Shown here: positions 6,944 to 15,539 of the stretch, in pieces
Position numbering within the stretch: the stretch's first letter is position 1
Layout of the letters: every line of letters starts with the position of its first letter
NCBI GenBank assembly: GCA_020073215.1
Contig: JAIQFO010000010.1
Coordinates: forward strand, 1-64,000
Direction of reading: 5' to 3'
Origin: Terriglobia bacterium
GTDB lineage: Bacteria; Acidobacteriota; Terriglobia; Terriglobales; Acidobacteriaceae
DNA length: 64,000 nt
Notes under the pieces: generated by a model
What the model saw: the letters and a program-made list of their open reading frames with translations, nothing else
Told to the model about the DNA's origin: nothing
Databases searched by the model: none
Position numbers and translations under genes: made by a program

Positions 6944-9900
6944 CTAAAACTCCAGTTTGATTCCGAGCAGTAAGGTTCGACTGCCGCCACTAAACTGTTT
7001 TGCATTGAGAAAGTCGCCCGCGGTCACGTTGGCGTACGACGAACTCAGAGCGTTGTTCACCGTCCCACCACCGTTTTGAAATACGCTGGGCTGGGCTAGA
7101 GTGAAGTTCCGGTGATTGAAGGTGTTCAATGTCTCGACGCGGAACTGCATGTTTAACCTCTCCGTGAGTTTGGTGTTCTTGACCATGGACATGTTGAAGA
7201 GGTTCACTCCCGGAGACGTAAAAGTGTCGCGTCCGACAGTGACGAGTGCGCCGCTGTCTGCCAAAATGTAGCGTGCGCCGGGATTAACTGCAACATAGCC
7301 GACTGTATTGGCACTGTTGCAGGTGTTATTGTCCGGCACGACGACGCAAACGCTGGTGGATCCCGTGATCGGATCCCGCACGACCCAGTTAACCCCGGAC
7401 CCGCTGTTCGAAGTCCCATGCGGGTTAAACACTGCCCGGTCACCAGCGGAATCACCGTTCACATTGGCGTCGGTGCCCGACTGAATCGTAATCGGCTGGC
7501 CGGATTGCGCCAGATAGGTCCCGTTGTATTGCCAGCCGTCCAACATATAGTTGAAGAAGCGATTGTCGCTTTTTGACTTTGGCAGTTCATACGTCCAGCT
7601 GATGGCCAGCTTGTGCCTGACATCCAGCACCGATCGGCCACGGTCCTGGCCGAGGTTCTGCCAATCCTGTGGACGGCGTGGGTTCACAAGGCTGCTGAAC
7701 AGTTCGTTGGTGCTATTGTCAATATTCTTAGCGAAAGTGTAGTTAGTCCGCAGCGTCAATCCGCGGCTGTGACGGTGGATGAAGTCTACCGATCCGCCGT
7801 GGTAAATTCCCTGGCCGGCTGCTGGGAAAGCCGTCACCAGTCCACAGAAGCCGTCAGCAGCATGGATCAGGTATCCCCCGGGCAGGCAATTGTCACCGTT
7901 GTTCGCGAAAGTGTCGAAATCCCCTCGCGTCGGGATTCCGGTGAGGGGCACCGAGGCCGGGATGTCGGAAGAGCTGAAATAGGTTGGAAGCGGTTCGAGT
8001 CCTGCATCAAACGCACTGATCGTGTTCAAGCGGGACTGAACCACAAGGTGCTGACTGGACGTTCCCAGATAACGGAGCTCGATACTACTGTTCTTGAGGA
8101 GTTCATGCTGCACCCCCAGCGTCCAGGTAATTACTTTCGGCTGGACAGAGTCAACAATGATGGAACCGGTCGCCGCGCGAGCGTCGGCTTGGGTTACCGG
8201 AGGTACGTTTTCCTGGAGGAGTCCGCCGTAACGCAAGAAGCCTGTTCCCGGTCCCCCCGCGAGGTAACCAGGACACCAGGCAGGTGGGTTCGCTAGTGCA
8301 CAGGTGATGGCGGGGTTTTGCTCCGTCTGCAGTTGCGGGGGCAGTTGCAACAGTGTAAAGTTCTGCGCTGTCAGGTCGTAGGACACGCCAACCCCACCGC
8401 GGATAGCCCACTTCGCATTGCCCCAAGGATCCCAGGCAAAGCCGAACCGAGGAGCGTAGTTGTTCTTGTCCGATTTCGGGTTGCGAAACTCAAACACACC
8501 CGGCAGCGTGGAGATGGCGTTCAGTGTTTGTTTGCTTGCATCCGCCGGATTGCCAACCCACTCATACCGCAGACCAAGGTTCAGGGTCAGCCGAGGAGTC
8601 AATCTCAAGTCGTCCTGAGCAAACCAGTAGAATGCACTCTGATTCCCGTTGAAGAAACCGCTGCCCGCCCCGCGCAGGGCCCCGTTGCTTCCCGTTGGCA
8701 CAATGTCATTGATAAGCTGCGCCAGGTTAGCGTAATCCCACTCGCCGCGAGCCCGGGGGAGGAAGTTCGAAGGAGGAATGTAACGCCGTCCCTCCACCCC
8801 GAATTTGAGGGTGTGCTTGCCTCGAACGTAGCTGATGGAATCCGCAATCTGATAATTGTTTTGAACATAGCTTTGGGGTGAATTGCCCTCTGGGCCGATG
8901 TTCAAATTCAGATCGTCGATTTCCGCATTGGGGAAGTTACTGAAAGCAGACGGAACGGTATAGCCTTGGACAAAACGTGAATACCCTAACCGGAAGTCGT
9001 TTACCAGGTGATTCGAAATGGCCCAGGCATCGGTAACGATTGCCTTACGGTTGTCCGCTGTTAAGGCGCCGGTAAATTGAGCCTGAGGCATAGCCGGATT
9101 GACGTTCGGTTGCCGGATGCGGCTGTAGAGGAACCGCAAGCGGACTTGGTGCTTGCCCAAGTCGATGTCGCCGTTGGTGTTGAAATCGTGCTGATTCAGG
9201 TAGTTTGGCGCCGACGCCTGGAAGCAACCGGACTCAATCGCGGTCGTGTTGATCGAACCGATTGCGCAGCTGGCATTGGCTTGGCTCGCCGTTGGGAACT
9301 GGTCAAGAATGGCCAGCACCGGGGCATTGTCTCCCGCAAGGCCTTTCAAGGTCGCAAGGCCAGCGGCCGTCGGTGCAGTAGACTGAGTTGAAGAAGTTGC
9401 TAACCCTTGCCACTGGCGTTGATAGGCCCCGAAGAAAAAGACTTTGTCCTTCATGATCGGGCCGCCAAAGGTCCCGCCTGCGCGGTTATAGTCAACTCGG
9501 CGGGGCGCGGTCAGGCCGGCACCCTTTTCCAGGTTGTCCATCGCATTGAAGTCACGGTTGTTGTTGAACAGCCAGGCCGAACCATGAAACTTGTTGGTGC
9601 CTGACTTCGTGGTGATATTGAACTGCCCGCCAGCCGAGTGCCCGTATTCCGCGCTAAACTGGTTTGTCATCAAATTGAACTCAGATACCGCGTCCTGAAT
9701 GACTTCAGAAGTGTGACCGGTGACGTCGATCCGGTTATCATCCACGCCATCGATCGAGAAACTGTTCATGCGGGGCCGAGCGCCCCCAATCGACCCGCCT
9801 TCACCTAATACACCTCCTCCCTGTGTCGTAGTCCCAGGCGAGAGTATGGCCAGGTTCAGCGGCGAACCCTGGAGGCTGGTATTTGGAAGGGAGACCACTG

Positions 9901-10354
9901 ACATGGTGTTGAATTCGTTCGCCAGTTGGGAGGTTTGGGTCTGGATTACCTCGGCCCCAGCCGTCACCTCAACCACCTCGGATGCGGCGCCTAGGGTCAA
10001 AGTGACCAGAACTTCCGCTACCTGATTGGCGCTCACCGTCACACCACTGTTCAGGTAGCGCCGGAAGTGCTTGGCTTCTACCGTCACAGTGTACGTGCCG
10101 GGCAGAAGGTTCGGAAATATGTACGAACCGGAAGAAGTGGAGACCGTGGTCTGGGAAACGTTGGTGGCTGCGTTCGTGGCCGTTACCTTGGCTTCGGGGA
10201 CCATGGCACCAGTTTGATCCTTTATGTCGCCGCGAAGGGTGCCATCCAATCTCTGCGCCATCATCGGGCTTGCAAGAAACGTCGCTGCCATGATCAAGGT
10301 CAGCAGGAACCCGAGCGAAAATCGCTGGGTTCGAACATCAGGAAAGATATGCAT
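6944..10354 (-). CDS. TonB-dependent receptor, Oar-like, with carboxypeptidase-regulatory-like domain
   Basis: A 1136-residue outer-membrane receptor. A signal peptide (to about residue 33, SPMMAQ) is followed by a carboxypeptidase-regulatory-like domain (LRGDIKDQTGAMVPEAKVTATN ... GSYIFPNLLPGTYTVTVEAKHF), a plug region (MNSFSIDGVDDN, FNLMTNQFSAEYGHSAGGQFNITTKSGTNKFHGSAWLF) and a long beta-barrel ending in a terminal Phe (ILLLGIKLEF), typical of outer-membrane proteins. Such receptors are abundant in Acidobacteriota and probably import oligosaccharides or peptides; substrate unknown. AGGAGG lies 6 nt before the ATG. Confidence 0.92.
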   Translation of the reverse strand: MHIFPDVRTQRFSLGFLLTLIMAATFLASPMMAQRLDGTLRGDIKDQTGAMVPEAKVTATNAATNVSQTTVSTSSGSYIFPNLLPGTYTVTVEAKHFRRYLNSGVTVSANQVAEVLVTLTLGAASEVVEVTAGAEVIQTQTSQLANEFNTMSVVSLPNTSLQGSPLNLAILSPGTTTQGGGVLGEGGSIGGARPRMNSFSIDGVDDNRIDVTGHTSEVIQDAVSEFNLMTNQFSAEYGHSAGGQFNITTKSGTNKFHGSAWLFNNNRDFNAMDNLEKGAGLTAPRRVDYNRAGGTFGGPIMKDKVFFFGAYQRQWQGLATSSTQSTAPTAAGLATLKGLAGDNAPVLAILDQFPTASQANASCAIGSINTTAIESGCFQASAPNYLNQHDFNTNGDIDLGKHQVRLRFLYSRIRQPNVNPAMPQAQFTGALTADNRKAIVTDAWAISNHLVNDFRLGYSRFVQGYTVPSAFSNFPNAEIDDLNLNIGPEGNSPQSYVQNNYQIADSISYVRGKHTLKFGVEGRRYIPPSNFLPRARGEWDYANLAQLINDIVPTGSNGALRGAGSGFFNGNQSAFYWFAQDDLRLTPRLTLNLGLRYEWVGNPADASKQTLNAISTLPGVFEFRNPKSDKNNYAPRFGFAWDPWGNAKWAIRGGVGVSYDLTAQNFTLLQLPPQLQTEQNPAITCALANPPAWCPGYLAGGPGTGFLRYGGLLQENVPPVTQADARAATGSIIVDSVQPKVITWTLGVQHELLKNSSIELRYLGTSSQHLVVQSRLNTISAFDAGLEPLPTYFSSSDIPASVPLTGIPTRGDFDTFANNGDNCLPGGYLIHAADGFCGLVTAFPAAGQGIYHGGSVDFIHRHSRGLTLRTNYTFAKNIDNSTNELFSSLVNPRRPQDWQNLGQDRGRSVLDVRHKLAISWTYELPKSKSDNRFFNYMLDGWQYNGTYLAQSGQPITIQSGTDANVNGDSAGDRAVFNPHGTSNSGSGVNWVVRDPITGSTSVCVVVPDNNTCNSANTVGYVAVNPGARYILADSGALVTVGRDTFTSPGVNLFNMSMVKNTKLTERLNMQFRVETLNTFNHRNFTLAQPSVFQNGGGTVNNALSSSYANVTAGDFLNAKQFSGGSRTLLLGIKLEF

Positions 10355-10404
10355 GATTTCCTCCTTGGAGGTCTCCCGCTTGGGCAGGAGAAGTTGATGA
10401 GTGT

Positions 10405-10626
10405 TTATTTCTCGGCTCCGACCATCCTTAGCAATCGCAGGAAACGAAGCGCCGCATCTAGATCACGTCGCTCCTTTGTTTCCAGCGGGCCCACGTACCA
10501 CAACTCCCTGGCGCGGCGCCGAATCGCTGCGCTAGCCTCGTCAATCCGGGCAGGCAACCTGCCGCGTTCCGATTCCAATACCGCCTCTCGATAAAGCGCC
10601 GGCCAGTTTTTGCTTGTCTCTGACAT
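10405..10626 (-). CDS. Small conserved-looking protein upstream of the TonB receptor
   Basis: A 73-residue basic helical protein, MSETSKNWPALYREAVLESE..., with a well-placed AAGGAGGG before the ATG at 10624-10626. A longer open frame to 10839 adds a Ser/Pro/Arg-rich stretch without a ribosome site. It lies 50 bp upstream of the receptor gene on the same strand, so the two are probably co-transcribed. No recognised domain; cytoplasmic by composition. Confidence 0.6.
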   Translation of the reverse strand: MSETSKNWPALYREAVLESERGRLPARIDEASAAIRRRARELWYVGPLETKERRDLDAALRFLRLLRMVGAEK

Positions 10627-11208
10627 TGGATCCAGCCCTCCTTTTCTCGGTCTGCTGATGGGGCGCGCACCCTGGAAACGTTTTCGTAGGTGAGGTAGTA
10701 GCCGGAATTCACTAGCGGGTGTGAAGCTAACAGCGGAGCAGGCAGAAAGACTGGAGGTTCGAGGTGCAGTTCCGGGAACGAAGATCAAAAACGCCTTCTG
10801 CAGTGTGGCGGCGTGAGATCGTGGCTGTGCCCACTGCAACGATAACCTGGATCAAGGACGGCAGCTTGCCACGGGTGCTTGCGGGAATGGGACTGCGGTG
10901 TACAGTCAGAGTCATGGCAGGCGCATTTGCATCGTCACCATCATCGAGATTGACGATACCGAAAGCCGTGAGGAGCAGGCATGTAACTCCCGCCACTACG
11001 ATTGCTTTCCGAAGAATTACCATGAACCGGCCAAAAGTTGGATTCTCACCAGGTCGCTCGGGCGACCTGGGCCCTCCCATGCACGGACCCGTTCGTGACA
11101 GAGAAAGGCATTCGCGTGCGAGTCAACGCCAACGCTTCATTGATACGCTTGGGGGACGCGGTGCAGAAGTAGAAAATTTGAGAGCAATCGTTAGTTTTTA
11201 CAGAAGCA
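10627..11208. other. Mostly uninterpreted intergenic region
   Basis: About 580 bp behind the LysR gene and ahead of the small-protein/TonB pair. It must contain the promoter of that pair, but no clear -35/-10 is visible. Apart from one weak small-protein candidate at 10727-11023, I see no gene. Confidence 0.35.
10727..11023 (-). CDS. Possible small membrane protein (weak)
   Basis: A potential 98-residue protein starting MVILRKAIVVAGVTCLLLTAFGIVNLDD, one hydrophobic N-terminal segment then a Thr/Ser/Arg-rich tail. No ribosome site is visible before the ATG, and an open frame also covers this stretch on the other strand, so it may not be a gene. The hydrophobic N-terminus is the only argument for it. 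Confidence 0.25.
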   Translation of the reverse strand: MVILRKAIVVAGVTCLLLTAFGIVNLDDGDDANAPAMTLTVHRSPIPASTRGKLPSLIQVIVAVGTATISRRHTAEGVFDLRSRNCTSNLQSFCLLRC

Positions 11209-12147
11209 TCAGCCTCGCCGTGACTTTCTCTTCAGAGGCTGTTTGCCGCCGTTCACGCGCAGCATGGCATCGCGGGCCGTATCGCAAACGGCCACTACGG
11301 CAGGGTGCCGTACTTGTCGTTCGACCGTAATGGCATAAAAACTGACCGTGATAGCTCGGGTGCCGCCGATTCTGTGGAATCCAGCCCGCCGCATCTGTTC
11401 CTCCATCGCGGCCGGTACGGCAAAAGCGCCGAACGCCTCTTCGGCAAATATCCGGAGCAGCGCCAGATCGGCAAATTCTCCCATGACGGCGGGCCTCAGG
11501 TTATGGGAATGAAACCACTCATCCAGGTCGCGCCGCAGAGCAGTATTGCCCAGGGGAAGCAAGAAAGGAGCACCGTCCAGGGATCGAGGGAATCCCTTCT
11601 TCAGGAATGCGAATTGCTTGGGTGCGAAGAAAGTGACCCCGCAGGCTCCGAGCAAATGGTTGAAGGCGCGGATATTCGCGGAAGGACTGGCCGGAGCATC
11701 GGAAAGAACGACGTCGACGTCGTGCACCGCTAGATCGGCTAGCAAATGGTCTGGCCTGTCCTCACGGCAGATGAGATGAATGGGGGTACGCAGGTGCAAG
11801 GCCGGTTCGATCAGGCGAAAGGCAACGATTTTGGGTAACACATCGGCGATGCCCACACAAAATCTTACGGGGCGACCCGTCGGCCGTTCTTTCATGGTGC
11901 TGGTGAATTCCTGCCCCAGGGAAAAGATTTCTTCTGCGTAGCGCATCGCGATCCGTCCCATATCGGTGAGGACCAGCTTGCGACCGGAGCGGCGCAACAA
12001 CTCTTCGCCTAGATCGTCTTCCAGCTTGCGAATCTGATTGCTGATCGTCGGAGAGGCAAGCCGGAGTTCTTTACTGGCGGCGGAGATGCTGCCCGTCCGG
12101 GCCACCGTCCAGAAGTAGAGCAAGTGATGATAGTTAAGCCATTCCAT
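11209..12147 (-). CDS. LysR-family transcriptional regulator, NhaR-like
   Basis: A 312-residue regulator. The N-terminus MEWLNYHHLLYFWTVARTGSISAASKEL with SPTISNQIRKLEDDLGEELLRRSGRKLVLTDMGR is the NhaR-type LysR helix-turn-helix (the NYHHLLYFW lead-in is typical of NhaR). The rest is a two-lobe effector-binding domain (VRFCVGIADVLPKIVAFRLIEPAL). NhaR responds to Na+ in enterobacteria; no antiporter gene is near, so the effector here may differ. It diverges from the M48 protease gene across 113 bp, the usual LysR arrangement, suggesting control of that gene and perhaps of the long plus-strand run behind it. Confidence 0.88.
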   Translation of the reverse strand: MEWLNYHHLLYFWTVARTGSISAASKELRLASPTISNQIRKLEDDLGEELLRRSGRKLVLTDMGRIAMRYAEEIFSLGQEFTSTMKERPTGRPVRFCVGIADVLPKIVAFRLIEPALHLRTPIHLICREDRPDHLLADLAVHDVDVVLSDAPASPSANIRAFNHLLGACGVTFFAPKQFAFLKKGFPRSLDGAPFLLPLGNTALRRDLDEWFHSHNLRPAVMGEFADLALLRIFAEEAFGAFAVPAAMEEQMRRAGFHRIGGTRAITVSFYAITVERQVRHPAVVAVCDTARDAMLRVNGGKQPLKRKSRRG

Positions 12148-12184
12148 CCCCGAGGCACACTTTCATAAAAGCTACGACGACATC

Positions 12185-12204
12185 TTAAACTTTCTACTTT
12201 TCTA
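12185..12204 (+). promoter_or_regulatory. 20-bp motif in divergent promoter region, copy 1
   Basis: TTAAACTTTCTACTTTTCTA lies between the LysR and M48 genes, 56 bp before the M48 start. The same motif with one change occurs at 13340-13359 before the rubrerythrin gene in the same orientation. It may be a regulator site (possibly for the adjacent LysR protein) or a promoter element. Confidence 0.5.
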
Positions 12205-12260
12205 ATGCACGCCTCGAGTTTATGAGTAAATTGACCCTCGTAAATTGAGGGAGGTGCGCG

Positions 12261-13301
12261 ATGCGACACAGCGCCACCACCGTAGCAGCCACGCTGATGC
12301 TCCTCCTGTGTTTCACCCAAGCGGTCTCGGCCTGTCCGGAAGACGATCGTCGGACCGACCAGTCGCAGCGCCCGGCACAACCGCCCAAGGTGAAGGAAGG
12401 CGGCAAGGATGACATCGATGCCGTCGGTAACCGCGAGATCGGCGGCCGAGGGCTGGGAAACTGGTACTCACTGGAAACAGAGATTCGGATGGGCAGGGAA
12501 TATGCCCAAATGATCGACAGCACCGTGAAGTTGGTTCAGGACCCGGCCATAATTGAGTACGTGAACCGGGTCGGGCAAAACATCGTGCGCAACTCCGATG
12601 CGAAGGTGCCCTTTACCATCAGGGTGATTGATGCCAGTGAAGTGAACGCTTTTGCGCTGCCGGGTGGGTTCATGTACGTGAATTCGGGACTGCTGCTGGC
12701 TACCGATGAAGAAGCCGAATTGGCCGGAGTCATGGCGCACGAGATCGCTCACGTGGCCGCCCGTCATGCTGTCCGGCAAATGACGCGTGCCAATTTCGCG
12801 AATATCGCATCGATTCCCTTGATTTTTGTGGGTGGCGGAATAGGTTACGCAGCTTGGTCGGCTGCCGGCATCGGCGTGCCCATGACCTTCATGAAATTCT
12901 CCCGCGGATTCGAAGAGGAGGCAGATTACCTCGGACTGCAGTACATGTACAAGACGGGCTACGACCCGCAATCGTTTATGGTTTTCTTCGAGAAGATCCA
13001 GGCGAAAGAAAAGATCAAGCCGGGCACGATGTCGAAAATATTTGCCTCCCATCCGTCCATCGAGAGCCGGATCGCGAAGACCCAAAAGCAGATCGATACC
13101 AAACTTCCACCGTCCGTCCAATACGTGGTGACGAGATCGGAGTTTGACGAAGTGAGGACCCGCCTTGCCGTCGTGGAGAACCGGCACCGGATCACGGATG
13201 AGAAAAAAGACGACAAACCCAGTTTGCGGCGAGCGCCGAAGACCACCGACGATTCCGATACTGAAGATGATCGACCAACCCTCAAACGTCGAGAAAATTA
13301 G
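12261..13301 (+). CDS. M48-family metalloprotease, predicted lipoprotein
   Basis: A 346-residue protein with a signal peptide ending in a lipobox-like VSAC (Cys25), so probably membrane-anchored in the periplasm. The zinc site is HEIAH at 160-164 within GVMAHEIAHVAARHA, with the downstream glutamate in FEEEADYLGLQYM; the family hallmark HPSIESRI follows. This matches BepA/LoiP-type proteases that clear misassembled outer-membrane proteins. The C-terminal 60 residues are charged and low-complexity (DDKPSLRRAPKTTDDSDTEDD). GGGAGG precedes the ATG. It heads a plus-strand gene run and is divergent from the LysR gene. Confidence 0.9.
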   Translation: MRHSATTVAATLMLLLCFTQAVSACPEDDRRTDQSQRPAQPPKVKEGGKDDIDAVGNREIGGRGLGNWYSLETEIRMGREYAQMIDSTVKLVQDPAIIEYVNRVGQNIVRNSDAKVPFTIRVIDASEVNAFALPGGFMYVNSGLLLATDEEAELAGVMAHEIAHVAARHAVRQMTRANFANIASIPLIFVGGGIGYAAWSAAGIGVPMTFMKFSRGFEEEADYLGLQYMYKTGYDPQSFMVFFEKIQAKEKIKPGTMSKIFASHPSIESRIAKTQKQIDTKLPPSVQYVVTRSEFDEVRTRLAVVENRHRITDEKKDDKPSLRRAPKTTDDSDTEDDRPTLKRREN

Positions 13302-13339
13302 TGCCGGCTCGACACTTTCAGAAAACCTACCGATAGAGA

Positions 13340-13359
13340 TTAAACTTTGTACTTTTCTA
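13340..13359 (+). promoter_or_regulatory. 20-bp motif upstream of rubrerythrin gene, copy 2
   Basis: TTAAACTTTGTACTTTTCTA, 19 of 20 identical to the motif at 12185-12204 and in the same orientation, 114 bp before the rubrerythrin start. The shared motif suggests co-regulation of the M48 and rubrerythrin genes. Confidence 0.5.
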
Positions 13360-13473
13360 TGTGTCACCAGCGGTCTAACAATGAGCACGAATGCAACTAC
13401 AACCTTCGACATCAGGTTTCAAGAACCGATGTCATGAACCGCCCTCGCGATGAGGGCAGCCGGGAGAGGTCCA

Positions 13474-14103
13474 ATGCGAGCTTTGATATTAATTGGTTTC
13501 GTACTTTGCGTTCCAGCTTTGTTTACGACAATGAAGACCATGGCAACTGCTCAGAACGCCGCCCCCACCACCACTCTCGATAATTTGCAGGCAGCTTACA
13601 ACGGAGAAAGCAACGCCCACGCCCGTTATCTTGCCTTTGCTCAGAAGGCGGACACCGAGGATTATGGCAAGGTGGCGAGTCTGTTTCGTGCCGCGGCCCG
13701 GGCCGAGGAGATCCACGCCGGAAATCATGCTGTCGTGATCAAAAAGCTTGGAGGCACGCCCCTGGCCAAGGTGGAAACGCCGGTGGTGAAGTCTACGGCG
13801 GAGAATCTTGAGGCTGCAATTAAAGGCGAAAGCTACGAGCGCGACACGATGTATCCACAGTTTCTGAAGCAAGCCCGTGCCGAGCACAACCGAGATGCCG
13901 TCGAGACTTTCAATTTTGCCAAAACCGCAGAGGCCGAACACGCCCGGCTCTACACAACTGCGCTGAACAACCTGGCGGACATGCGAGGAACTGGGCAGAC
14001 CTACTACGTCTGTACGGTGTGCGGTTACACCACAACGAACTTGGATTTTGCCAAGTGCATTTCGTGCTTCAGTCCGAAGCACAAGTATCAGGCCGTGAGC
14101 TAA
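13474..14103 (+). CDS. Rubrerythrin-family protein with predicted signal peptide
   Basis: A 209-residue protein. After a hydrophobic N-terminus (MRALILIGFVLCVPALFTTMKTMATAQNA) comes a four-helix ferritin-like domain with diiron ligands (YNGESNAHARY, RAEEIHAGNH, KGESYERDTMY, EAEHARLY) and a C-terminal rubredoxin-like zinc/iron knuckle (YVCTVCGY ... KCISC). Rubrerythrins reduce peroxide. The apparent signal peptide is unusual, since most family members are cytoplasmic. Start at 13474 is supported by GGGAGAGG; an earlier ATG at 13450 adds 8 residues. DUF2231 and hibernation-factor genes follow closely. Confidence 0.87.
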   Translation: MRALILIGFVLCVPALFTTMKTMATAQNAAPTTTLDNLQAAYNGESNAHARYLAFAQKADTEDYGKVASLFRAAARAEEIHAGNHAVVIKKLGGTPLAKVETPVVKSTAENLEAAIKGESYERDTMYPQFLKQARAEHNRDAVETFNFAKTAEAEHARLYTTALNNLADMRGTGQTYYVCTVCGYTTTNLDFAKCISCFSPKHKYQAVS

Positions 14104-14133
14104 GGCGGCCAACACAACGGTGAGGAGGCTCCC

Positions 14134-14688
14134 ATGTTCTTAATGCCACCGATTCCGAGCTGGGACGCATTGCATCCGCTTATCATCCATTTCCCGATTG
14201 CCCTGCTCCTGGTAGTGCCGCTCTTCATCATTGTGGCGCTGCTGGTTTCGGCACCAAGGCGTCAAGCCTTCATGATTTCGGCGCTGGTGCTGATGATTCT
14301 AGGTACGGCCTCGGTGTACGTTGCCCTCTCGACCGGGGAAGCTGCGGGAAAACTCGCCGAGAGGACGACACAGGTCGACGTCGTCCTGGAACGTCACGAG
14401 AATCTCGCCGAGAGAACCCGCCTCACGTTTACGGTGTTGACGGTCATCCTGGCTGGGATGCTTACGGTTCCAAGTTTGGTGAAATGGGAACCCAGCCGTG
14501 CCATGTCAGCGATTATTTCTGTCGTCTTCTTAGTCCTCTACGGTGGAGCGGCTCAACTGATAATCAACACTGCCCATAACGGAGGACTGCTCGTCCACCA
14601 ATTTGGAGTCACAGCCATGGTCAACGCACCAACCACGGTGCCGGCTCCAGCGATTCAACCATCTGGAGCTGAAACCGATCGTGACTGA
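14134..14688 (+). CDS. DUF2231 membrane protein
   Basis: A 184-residue protein with the DUF2231 hallmark near the N-terminus (WDALHPLIIHFPIALLLVVPLF) and four predicted transmembrane helices. Family members often occur near cytochrome or heme-associated genes and have been proposed to be redox-linked; no biochemical role is established. A conserved His in HPLIIHF could be a metal or heme ligand. GAGGAGG lies before the ATG. It follows the rubrerythrin gene by 30 bp and is probably in one transcript with it. Confidence 0.8.
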   Translation: MFLMPPIPSWDALHPLIIHFPIALLLVVPLFIIVALLVSAPRRQAFMISALVLMILGTASVYVALSTGEAAGKLAERTTQVDVVLERHENLAERTRLTFTVLTVILAGMLTVPSLVKWEPSRAMSAIISVVFLVLYGGAAQLIINTAHNGGLLVHQFGVTAMVNAPTTVPAPAIQPSGAETDRD

Positions 14689-14711
14689 GATTCGGGACTA
14701 AGGGGGCTGAA

Positions 14712-15068
14712 ATGCAACTTGAGATTCGGGGAAGAGATGTAGACATCAGTGACAAGCTACGCGACCACATTGAGCGCCGGCTCGGCTTCGCACTCGGACG
14801 CTTCGCTCAACGAATCAAGAGAGTTCTGGTATGCGTCGGCGAATTGAACGGGCCTCGGGGTGACATTGATAAAGGCTGTCGTGTGGCGATTCTGTTGGCG
14901 CCCTCGACCACTGTGGTCATGGAAGAACGGGATTCGGATGTCTACGTTGCGATTGACCGCGTGGCTGGAAAGGCGGACCGGTATATCGGACGGAGGCTCA
15001 AGCGCCCACGGAGAAGCGGTTCGTCGATGAAAATCGCTGAACTGCTGTCCTCCGAAAATAGAGTCTGA
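14712..15068 (+). CDS. Short HPF/RaiA-type ribosome hibernation factor-like protein
   Basis: A 118-residue S30AE-domain protein: MQLEIRGRDVDISDKLRDHIERRLGFALGRFAQRIKRVLVCVGELNGPRG, then an acidic/basic core and YVAIDRVAGKADRYIGRRLKRPR, the usual end of the domain. Such factors bind the 30S decoding centre and hibernate or protect ribosomes. It lacks the long-form dimerisation domain. A GGGGG-containing ribosome site precedes the ATG. Its place beside rubrerythrin and Rnk-like genes fits a stress or stationary-phase transcript. Confidence 0.78.
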   Translation: MQLEIRGRDVDISDKLRDHIERRLGFALGRFAQRIKRVLVCVGELNGPRGDIDKGCRVAILLAPSTTVVMEERDSDVYVAIDRVAGKADRYIGRRLKRPRRSGSSMKIAELLSSENRV

Positions 15069-15103
15069 TGGCGGGCCCGCCAGCAACTGAGGAAATCGAG
15101 GCC

Positions 15104-15508
15104 ATGAAAACGACACGAAAGAAAGTTCTGATCGCGGACTGCCATGAGGAGGTCCTTATCGTTCTAGAGAGGATGCTGGAGGACGCGGGATTTGACACAA
15201 CTACCGCCTGGACCGCCAAAGACGCATTGCAGCTAGTTGATTCGCAAAGTTTCGATCTGGTGCTGGTCAACGAATACCTGCCGGATGCGGAATGCGAGGA
15301 TCTGCTGAAGGCATTGCGTAAGAGGGGTGCACAAATGCCTTTGATTGTCATGCAGCCGAGCGCGCCCGAAATTACGGACTTCACTGTTCTCCAGGCCTTG
15401 GGGGCCCGCGACATTGTTTGCAAGTATGCCTACGGACAGATCGTCGAGATTGTGAGCGAGTGTCTTGCTTTCGACCAAAAGGCCTCGCTGGTTGTGGGAG
15501 CGCATTGA
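15104..15508 (+). CDS. Receiver-domain protein with substituted phosphoacceptor
   Basis: A 134-residue single receiver domain (KKVLIADCHEEVLIVLERMLEDAGFDTTTAWTAKDAL). The residue aligned with the phosphorylated Asp is Asn (FDLVLVNEYLPD), one of the N-terminal acidic residues is also lost (ADCH), and the conserved Lys remains (VCKYAYGQ). It is therefore probably a phosphorylation-independent pseudo-receiver. I prefer ATG 15104 (GAGG nearby); an ATG at 15068 overlaps the previous stop codon by one base and would add 12 residues. Confidence 0.75.
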   Translation: MKTTRKKVLIADCHEEVLIVLERMLEDAGFDTTTAWTAKDALQLVDSQSFDLVLVNEYLPDAECEDLLKALRKRGAQMPLIVMQPSAPEITDFTVLQALGARDIVCKYAYGQIVEIVSECLAFDQKASLVVGAH

Positions 15509-15539
15509 TGCTTCAAGCCGCCTTCTTGGAGGTGTTGCC

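Noticed and set aside
10764-11330. A plus-strand open frame in the gap behind the LysR gene
   Set aside because: Runs into the LysR coding region antisense, no ribosome site and basic low-complexity composition.
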